DNA of 11,616 nt from CBDULX01 sp965368175 (GTDB lineage: Bacteria > Pseudomonadota > Gammaproteobacteria > SZUA-229). Shown here piece by piece: positions 7,661-11,616 of the stretch; within the stretch, counting starts at the first letter, position 1, and each line of letters starts with the position of its first letter. The stretch lies in assembly GCA_965368175.1 (NCBI GenBank), contig CBDULX010000094.1, positions 1-11,616 on the forward strand, read 5' to 3'. The translations under genes were made by a program, and so were the position numbers. The notes beneath the pieces are model-generated. The model saw only the letters and a program-made list of their open reading frames with translations, had not been told where the DNA came from and did no database searches.

Positions 7661-8262
7661 GTGTTATAAACATGAGCCAGACAAATACCAAAGTAAAACC
7701 CACTAACACCCGCGACCAGGTCATGGCCAGTGCCTTGCGCCTGTTTACCGGAAATGGTTATTTTAATACCTCGATACCCGATATTGTGCGTGATTCAGGC
7801 GTGAGTACCGGTTCCATCTATCATCACTTCGGAGATAAGGAAGGTATCGCCAAAACGCTGTTTGATACCCTGGTTGACTGGATGGAAGAGGCCCTGCAGC
7901 AAATTGAAAAGAAAAATAGCTCAGCCCAGGATCGATGCCGGGACATCATACAGCTCCTGTTCCAGATAACGGAAGAAGAACCGGATATGATGAAGTTCAT
8001 GTTACATGCCAGGCATAAAGAGTTTCTGCCCGAGGAGGCACCTATCTGTTCCTCGCGGCCATTCCAGCATATGCGGGAGATGGTGGCCGAAGGTATAAAG
8101 AAAGGCGAAATACAGACGATGGATGAAACAGTGGCTGCAGCAGCTGTGTTTGGCGGAGCGCTGCGTATGATTCAACTCAGGCTGGATGGCATACTGGAAA
8201 AGCCATTGCTGGAGTATCAGGACGAAATATGGACATCTGCATGGCGGTCGGTTGCTGTTTGA
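7645..8262 (+). CDS. TetR/AcrR family transcriptional regulator
   Basis: A cytoplasmic one-component repressor of 205 residues. The N-terminal DNA-binding domain (about 23-70) has the family helix-turn-helix TSIPDIVRDSGVSTGSIYHHFGDKEGI (42-68, given here in pieces: TSIPDIVRDSG then VSTGSIYHHFGDKEGI). The all-helical C-terminal ligand and dimer domain (about 75-205) holds two cysteines (C98, C135). The ligand is not predictable, though the neighbouring sulfur-carrier genes make a sulfur species worth considering. The start is uncertain. ATG at 7645 has AAGG nine bases upstream; TTG at 7636 has GAGGA upstream; ATG at 7672 lies clear of the operator and gives a typical TetR length, but has no ribosome binding site. 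A strong terminator overlaps its stop codon. Twin palindromes point to autorepression and control of the genes that follow. Confidence 0.92.
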   Translation: MSVRSSVINMSQTNTKVKPTNTRDQVMASALRLFTGNGYFNTSIPDIVRDSGVSTGSIYHHFGDKEGIAKTLFDTLVDWMEEALQQIEKKNSSAQDRCRDIIQLLFQITEEEPDMMKFMLHARHKEFLPEEAPICSSRPFQHMREMVAEGIKKGEIQTMDETVAAAAVFGGALRMIQLRLDGILEKPLLEYQDEIWTSAWRSVAV

Positions 8263-8281
8263 GCGACGACCGTTTTTTTTT
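8245..8281 (+). terminator. Rho-independent terminator of the TetR gene
   Basis: CGGTC pairs with GACCG and GTTGC with GCGAC, ten pairs with one bulged G and a seven-base loop, followed by nine T (8273-8281). The TetR stop codon lies inside the loop, so the gene ends within its own terminator. This separates the regulator's transcript from the dsrE cluster, which must have its own promoter. Confidence 0.88.
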
Positions 8282-8312
8282 GACGATTTAACTAGAATGA
8301 ATATTCGTTCTA
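8280..8312 (+). promoter_or_regulatory. Promoter region and TetR-type operator, copy 2, before the dsrE-tusA cluster
   Basis: TAGAATGAATATTCGTTCTA at 8293-8312 is a palindrome with one mismatched pair, and 17 of its 20 bases equal the copy at 7641-7660. A consensus-like -35 TTGACG (8280-8285) starts in the terminator's T-run. No good -10 sits at the ideal distance: the operator itself covers the spacer and -10 zone, with the TAGAAT at its left edge as another possible -10. Binding should block RNA polymerase. The operator is well supported; the exact promoter is not. Confidence 0.75.
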
Positions 8313-8325
8313 TTTGAGGTGAGAT

Positions 8326-8742
8326 ATGAAATCAATGGCAATCATTATAAGAGACGATGCTTACGACAAGATATTAACGCCCTTTGCGTTTGCCTATTTA
8401 CAGGCGTCAGAAGGCTGTCAGGTAGATATTCTGTTCGTAAACTGGGCGGTACGCGCGCTGACAGAGGAAGGTGCTAAAGCGATTCGTGTTCAGGGTGAAC
8501 ATGCCGCAGAAGACCAGTGGGTGCGTGAACGTGTAGCAAAAGCCGGTCTACCTAACGATATATATGAACTGATCAAGGCCATGAAAGATACCGACATGGT
8601 GAATTTCTATGCCTGCAGCCTGGCTTCAGCCATCTTTGAGGTGAATGAAGACAATCTAATTCCTGAGGCAACCGGCATTATTGGCGCTTCATGGTTTCTC
8701 AATGAGAAGGCTCACAAAGCCGAACATGTACAGTATTTTTAA
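8326..8742 (+). CDS. DsrE family protein, cytoplasmic
   Basis: A 138-residue DsrE/DsrF-like protein without signal peptide or membrane helix. The family (DsrE, TusD, YchN) has an alpha/beta fold and often carries sulfur as a cysteine persulfide. Visible features are the first strand MAIIIRDD (4-11), the LFVNWAVRAL turn (36-45), and two cysteines, C31 and C97. C97, in NFYACSLASAIF, occupies the place of the conserved sulfur-carrying cysteine of DsrE-type proteins. The ATG has GAGGTGA a few bases upstream; the internal ATG at residue 4 is less likely. It is the first gene after the second operator and is followed directly by a TusA-like gene whose Shine-Dalgarno overlaps its stop codon. Such DsrE-TusA pairs suggest persulfide transfer between the two products. 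Confidence 0.85.
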   Translation: MKSMAIIIRDDAYDKILTPFAFAYLQASEGCQVDILFVNWAVRALTEEGAKAIRVQGEHAAEDQWVRERVAKAGLPNDIYELIKAMKDTDMVNFYACSLASAIFEVNEDNLIPEATGIIGASWFLNEKAHKAEHVQYF

Positions 8743-8751
8743 GGAGGCGAT

Positions 8752-8991
8752 ATGAGTGATGCAAAACTGAATAAGCTACTCGATACATCGGGCCTGTGTT
8801 GTCCCATGCCTATCGTGAAAACCAACAAAGCCATTCGCTCGATAGAATCCGGTGAGTTACTGGAAATCCTGGCGACTGATCCGGGTACCGAGAATGATAT
8901 CCCATCCTGGTGTGAACGAACCGGTCATCAACTGATTGAGTCCAGAGTCGAGAATGGTCATTACACCTACCTGATTAAAAAACAGGGCTGA
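8752..8991 (+). CDS. TusA-like sulfur carrier protein (SirA/TusA family)
   Basis: A 79-residue cytoplasmic protein with the TusA fold. The family signature CPMP starts at the sulfur-carrying C17, preceded by another cysteine (C16) in DTSGLCCPMP. It also has the TDPGTENDIPSWCERTGHQL segment (42-61; seen as TDPGTENDIP then SWCERTGHQL), with C54. TusA-type proteins accept sulfane sulfur from a desulfurase, rhodanese or DsrE partner and hand it on in tRNA thiolation, cofactor synthesis or sulfur oxidation. The perfect Shine-Dalgarno TAAGGAGG overlaps the stop codon of the DsrE-like gene, so coupled translation is likely. It could serve sulfur oxidation or detoxification rather than tRNA modification, because no tusBCD or tusE genes accompany it. 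The housekeeping tusA is therefore not assigned. Confidence 0.9.
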   Translation: MSDAKLNKLLDTSGLCCPMPIVKTNKAIRSIESGELLEILATDPGTENDIPSWCERTGHQLIESRVENGHYTYLIKKQG

Positions 8992-9011
8992 GTGGAAGGG
9001 GGATTGGTTAG

Positions 9012-9419
9012 ATGAAAATAATATGGCACACAGGCTGGGGTCTGGATGAGTGGGGCTGGTTAGCGATCAATTTGTTACTGATTGCTCATGTTGTGGGCAT
9101 CAATCATGTAATAGTGATCGCCGCTTTACTGTTGTTGTTGCAAAGCCTGTACTTTTACAGCAAAGGACTGCGATGGTGTGACCTGAAGCTTCAGGTCCGG
9201 CTGGCCTATGCCCTGTTGTTGATCATCGACATAGTGCTACCGTGGCATCTGATTCACGGCGCACAGATTATCGGTACTACGGCATTGTTATTATTTGATT
9301 ATTGTTTCCTGGCACGCACCATGCTGCTCATGCCCTGGAATAGAAACCAGGGCATTAGCTGGGCGCTGCTGTGCAAGGCTTATTTTTCGCCGCCAGTACC
9401 AGGTGAAGTTAGGCTGTGA
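9012..9419 (+). CDS. Small polytopic membrane protein of unknown function
   Basis: I do not recognise this 135-residue protein. It has about four predicted membrane helices (about 15-30, 32-49, 64-81 and 86-106) and a short tail ending in SPPVPGEVRL. There are three cysteines: C56 in the central loop, C98 within the last helix and C121 in the tail. Tryptophans cluster at the N-terminus (W5, W9, W14, W16). The ATG has an AAGGGGGA ribosome binding site eight bases upstream. It lies 20 bases after the tusA-like gene and 28 bases before an exported DsrE-like gene, so all are probably one transcript. Its place between cytoplasmic and exported sulfur-carrier-type proteins invites the idea of a membrane step in sulfur handling, but no motif proves this. 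Confidence 0.8.
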   Translation: MKIIWHTGWGLDEWGWLAINLLLIAHVVGINHVIVIAALLLLLQSLYFYSKGLRWCDLKLQVRLAYALLLIIDIVLPWHLIHGAQIIGTTALLLFDYCFLARTMLLMPWNRNQGISWALLCKAYFSPPVPGEVRL

Positions 9420-9447
9420 ATTATTTTATAACTCTTTGGAGGCAGAG

Positions 9448-9966
9448 ATGAATAGATTATTTTCTGTATTTAAGCATATGCAATCTGGTTTGTGGCTTGT
9501 ATTGATGAGCCTGGCACTGACATCGAACAGCCTCGCCGAAGAGATCAATGATGCAGCGGCATTAAAAGGTATCGAAGAAGCCAGAGGTGTGTTCCTGATT
9601 GATTTTTCCGATGTCGGAAAAACCGCGTTTTACCTGAAAATTATTCAGGGCACTCATGCCAGTTTTATAAAGCAGGGTGTAAAACCGGATCTGGTGCTGG
9701 TATTTATCGGCCAGACAGTCCAGTTTCTGACCACTGAGCCCAGCGATGAATTGTTTATTGAACATGCCAATGAGACTGAATCTATTGCAAACAGTGTGAA
9801 AAGCCTGCACAAAGCCGGAGTTCGCATGGAAGTGTGTGCCGTGGCCACCGAGGTTTTTGGAATCGACAACAAAACCATATTGCCAGGCATGGATGTGGTC
9901 GGTGATGGTTTTATCTCACTGATTGGCTGGCAAACTCAGGGTTACAAACTGGTACCGATTTTCTGA
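9448..9966 (+). CDS. Exported DsrE family protein
   Basis: A 172-residue DsrE/DsrF-like protein (COG1416 type) with a Sec signal peptide: basic start with R3, K9, hydrophobic core SGLWLVLMSLALT (13-25), probable cleavage after SLA at residue 30. The mature part (31-172) should be periplasmic. Family features are the LVLVFIGQTVQFLT strand (82-95) and RMEVCAVATEVFGI (126-139), in which C130, the only cysteine of the protein, sits at the usual reactive position. The ATG at 9448 has GGAGG five bases upstream; the frame is open further 5' into the preceding gene, but those residues lack a signal peptide and a ribosome binding site. It ends the cluster that starts with a cytoplasmic DsrE-like protein. 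The stop codon touches the edge of a short mobile-like element, so the extreme C-terminus may have been altered by insertion. Confidence 0.86.
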   Translation: MNRLFSVFKHMQSGLWLVLMSLALTSNSLAEEINDAAALKGIEEARGVFLIDFSDVGKTAFYLKIIQGTHASFIKQGVKPDLVLVFIGQTVQFLTTEPSDELFIEHANETESIANSVKSLHKAGVRMEVCAVATEVFGIDNKTILPGMDVVGDGFISLIGWQTQGYKLVPIF

Positions 9967-10000
9967 GGAAGCTCTGATTAAGTCTGGTTGTAGCAGGCTG
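9967..10000 (+). repeat. Dispersed 34-bp repeat, copy B (left end of MITE-like element 2)
   Basis: The outermost 34 bases of the second element match 898-931 on the minus strand at 30 of 34 positions, from the terminal GAAGCTCTGATTAAG to CAGGCTG. The two copies lie about 9 kb apart in opposite orientation. Confidence 0.75.
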
Positions 10001-10070
10001 TATAAATCAATTACGACTTGATAAAAGGTTCCTGATTGCCTGGACCAATGAGTGGTTGGTTCTTTACTGA

Positions 10071-10108
10071 CCAGAATACTGGCAGCCAGTATTCTGGTAT
10101 TTTTTATT
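10071..10108 (+). terminator. Strong rho-independent terminator after the dsrE-tusA cluster
   Basis: CCAGAATACTGG (10071-10082) and CCAGTATTCTGG (10086-10097) form a perfect 12-bp stem with a three-base loop CAG, followed by TATTTTTTATTT. It lies about 105 bases after the last gene of the cluster and inside the second inverted-repeat element. It should end the upstream transcript before the porin leader. Confidence 0.88.
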
Positions 10109-10127
10109 TATGTAACCTCTTTTTAAC

Positions 10128-10217
10128 TTGTCATTTCGACCTGAGGGAGAAATCCTTCTATTAATAGTTGCATAATATTAAGCATTTAAGATCCCTCCCT
10201 ATCAGTCGGGATGACAA
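10128..10217. repeat. Long imperfect inverted repeat (GTCATTTCGAC-type palindromic element)
   Basis: The left arm starts TTGTCATTTCGAC and runs to 10155; the right arm is at 10189-10217 and ends CGGGATGACAA. The arms are complementary over about 28 bases with a few mismatches, several of them G-U capable, and they enclose about 33 AT-rich bases. Palindromes beginning GTCATTTCGACC with a GGGAGAAATC core are a type of intergenic repeat seen dispersed in many bacterial genomes. It sits wholly inside the second inverted-repeat element. Confidence 0.65.
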
Positions 10218-10241
10218 AAATGACACTTAATCAGAGGTTCC

Positions 10242-10595
10242 TTAGCTTCTGTCTGTTCTGCTGCGTGATGCTAATATAACAACTCAATCGAATAAAACTC
10301 TTATCTAATCAGGCGTTTTCTCTGTTGTTATTGATCAAGATCTAGTCAATTAGTGGATATCCCGCAATTTTTACCCGTATAATTTTCAGTCTGTTTAAAA
10401 AGATAGGGCATACAGTCACGGCTGGAAAGCTAATCGAAATGTTATCTGGTCTTAACGGATAGGTGGTATGCCAGACTTTCTCTATAAGAAAAACAGGATT
10501 GTCTCTGATGCAGGGGGCAGGTTGAGGAAATAGACGATTGATAGGATGCGCTCACAGTCTCAACTAAATGACATACCAATCAGCAGGGGAATCAA
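10242..10595 (+). promoter_or_regulatory. AT-rich regulatory region and long leader of the porin gene
   Basis: There is no credible gene in these 354 bases. Three things are visible. TTGATCAAGATCTA at 10331-10344 matches the FNR/Anr box (TTGAT-N4-ATCAA) at nine of ten positions. TATAAT at 10378-10383 is a perfect -10 hexamer, without a good -35, as is usual for activator-dependent promoters. If used, it leaves a leader of about 205 bases, in which GGCATAC (10407-10413) and GTATGCC (10466-10472) can close a 52-base internal region. The porin ribosome binding site AGGGGA is at 10585-10590. Confidence 0.55.
10331..10344. promoter_or_regulatory. FNR/Anr-like binding site
   Basis: TTGAT, CAAG, ATCTA: nine of ten conserved bases of the FNR/Anr/Dnr box. 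The centre lies about 52 bases before the start point expected from the TATAAT at 10378, not at the ideal 41.5, so either the start point differs or the match is fortuitous. If real, it would tie porin expression to oxygen or nitrogen-oxide status. Confidence 0.4.
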
Positions 10596-11616
10596 ATGAA
10601 ACGATCGATTATACCCATCCTGGTAGCCTCCACGCTTGTGGCTCCCACCGCACTGTTTGCAGGTGCCAGGCTCAATATTTCAGACGACTCAAGCATAGAT
10701 CTTGGTTTCAGGCTCCAGGGCCTGTATCTGTCAAATGACGACGCCAGTAGTAACAGTAATGAATTCCGGACCCGGCGTGCCCGCATCAGGCTAAAGGGCG
10801 ATGTCACCGACTTATTTACCATGTTTTTGCAAACTGAAGTATCCAATGATGGTGCCAATTCCGGTCTGGACACGAAGGTCATCGATTCGTATGTCGAGGT
10901 CAAGCCCAGCAAGCTGGCCCACGTCCTCCTGGGCCAGCATATGGTTCCTACCGCCCGTCAGAATTTGACCAGTTCCGGTGGGTTGATGGCCATGGATCGG
11001 CCGGGTATTGCCTATAAGACCCTTGGATGGGGTACCAAAGCCAATGTGGCTTTCACAACAGCTACAGCACCATTAACCAGCTCGGGTCTGACCGGTAGCA
11101 CCCAGGTCCGCGACCAGGGCATGACCCTGTTCGGCAGCAGCTCCCTCGGTGATTCCACCCATTACAAATACTACCTGGGTATGTACGAAGGTGCGGTTGA
11201 TTCGGTCACCGATACAGATCGCATCGCGGCTCGTGTTCAGCTGAATTTCTTCGATGCCGAGCCAGGTTACTTTAATCTGTCCACCTATCTGGGCAAGAAA
11301 AAAACCCTGGGTATAGGTCTATCAATAGATCAGCAGGGTGATGTGGCTACCAACAGTGCGACCTCCGCAGTGGTGGATTATGAATGGACGTCAGTGGATG
11401 TGTTTACCGACTGGCCCATGGGGGGAGGTACACTGACAGCGGAGCTAGCCCTTAATAATCTGGATCTGGGAGATGCTGACGCTGTGCTTAATGATGGCTT
11501 AGGTGCTCCACTGTCGACCGGTGCTAACAGTGTTACCGGCAATATGGCCCAGGGCGATGGTTATTATCTGCAGCTGGGTTATTACAAAAGCCAGTGGCAA
11601 CCCTGGGTTCTGTACG
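10596..11616 (+). CDS. Outer-membrane porin, OprO/OprP-like (partial, C-terminus outside window)
   Basis: The first 340 residues of an outer-membrane beta-barrel protein; the frame is open to the window edge, so the C-terminal strands and the final aromatic residue are not seen. A Sec signal peptide (about 1-22, IIPILVASTLVAPTALFA) is followed by a strand-rich region with alternating polar and hydrophobic residues. Typical of phosphate-selective-porin-like proteins are LGFRLQGLYL near the mature start, the EFRTRRARIRLKGDV segment (about 54-68), FLQTEVS (76-82) and VLLGQHMVPTARQNL (110-124), which resembles the IGQFKVPFG-type turn of OprO/OprP. Later strands carry YKYYLGMYEG and YYLQLGYYKS. 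No basic ladder can be confirmed, so phosphate specificity is not claimed. The ATG has AGGGGA five bases upstream. It is separated from the DsrE cluster by a strong terminator and has its own long leader. Confidence 0.85.
   Translation, partial: MKRSIIPILVASTLVAPTALFAGARLNISDDSSIDLGFRLQGLYLSNDDASSNSNEFRTRRARIRLKGDVTDLFTMFLQTEVSNDGANSGLDTKVIDSYVEVKPSKLAHVLLGQHMVPTARQNLTSSGGLMAMDRPGIAYKTLGWGTKANVAFTTATAPLTSSGLTGSTQVRDQGMTLFGSSSLGDSTHYKYYLGMYEGAVDSVTDTDRIAARVQLNFFDAEPGYFNLSTYLGKKKTLGIGLSIDQQGDVATNSATSAVVDYEWTSVDVFTDWPMGGGTLTAELALNNLDLGDADAVLNDGLGAPLSTGANSVTGNMAQGDGYYLQLGYYKSQWQPWVLY

Larger units (their letters stand above)
9967..10241. mobile_element. Short non-coding element with terminal inverted repeats (MITE-like copy 2)
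   Basis: About 275 bp bounded by GGAAGCTCTGATTAAGTC (9967-9984) and, read inward on the minus strand from 10241, GGAACCTCTGATTAAGTG: 16 of 18 bases match. It contains no gene. Inside are a strong terminator hairpin (10071-10097) and a nested long inverted repeat (10128-10217). Flanks are TGA on the left (the stop codon of the exported DsrE gene) and TTA on the right; both fit a TNA pattern but are not identical, so no target duplication is proven. Its left end is homologous to the right end of the element at 780-931. Confidence 0.68.

Noticed and set aside
9295..9447. A 5' extension of the exported DsrE reading frame
   Set aside because: It overlaps the membrane-protein gene in another frame. 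The ATG at 9448 has an ideal GGAGG site and starts a proper signal peptide, so the extension is not used.
8326..9966. A dsrEFH or tusBCD operon
   Set aside because: Only DsrE-like and TusA-like members are present; the membrane protein and the exported DsrE-like protein do not correspond to DsrF/DsrH or TusB/TusC.
10407..10472. A c-di-GMP (GEMM) riboswitch in the porin leader
   Set aside because: The conserved GEMM core bases and tetraloop-receptor arrangement are absent; only a closing stem is present.
10592..10912. A 106-codon minus-strand open frame
   Set aside because: It is the antisense shadow of the porin's signal peptide and first strands; the plus-strand frame stays open to the window end and has a ribosome binding site and signal peptide.

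Overview
The window looks like chromosomal DNA of a gammaproteobacterium of moderate GC content. The main grounds are the hemL-ycgL overlap with a YcgL-family protein, a Tag enzyme very close to the enterobacterial type, a paired DUF2339/DUF3999 membrane system and a membrane-anchored cold-shock protein. The DsrE/TusA cluster fits an organism with sulfur-trafficking chemistry, but that lifestyle is inference. No rRNA, tRNA, CRISPR array or replication origin was found.

Layout. (1) Bases 1-690, minus strand: two cold-shock-domain genes in tandem. The downstream one is a plain CspA-type protein cut by the window edge; the upstream one has two membrane helices in front of its cold-shock domain. 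(2) 691-1023: a bidirectional terminator-like hairpin and a roughly 150-bp non-coding element with terminal inverted repeats. (3) 1024-2597, minus strand: hemL and ycgL, overlapping by ATGA. (4) 2746-7449, plus strand: tag, a 905-residue DUF2339 polytopic protein and a DUF3999 protein, tightly spaced and probably one operon. (5) 7645-9966, plus strand: a TetR-family regulator with its own terminator, then a four-gene cluster: cytoplasmic DsrE-like protein, TusA-like sulfur carrier, small polytopic membrane protein, and exported DsrE-like protein. (6) 9967-10241: a second short inverted-repeat element whose left end is homologous to the right end of the first. It starts directly after the last stop codon and carries a strong terminator. 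(7) 10242-10595: a long AT-rich leader with an FNR/Anr-like box and a possible structured region. (8) 10596 to the end: a signal-peptide-bearing porin, open at the window edge.

The most interesting unit is region 5. Two nearly identical 20-bp palindromes (17 of 20 bases the same) lie at the start of the TetR gene and just upstream of the dsrE-like gene. This suggests that the regulator controls itself and the sulfur-carrier cluster. The cluster places a DsrE-type protein on each side of the inner membrane, with a TusA-type carrier and an unknown membrane protein between them, which is the arrangement expected of a sulfur or persulfide relay, transport or sensing module. That function is a hypothesis; the gene order, signal peptide, cysteines and paired operators are directly visible.
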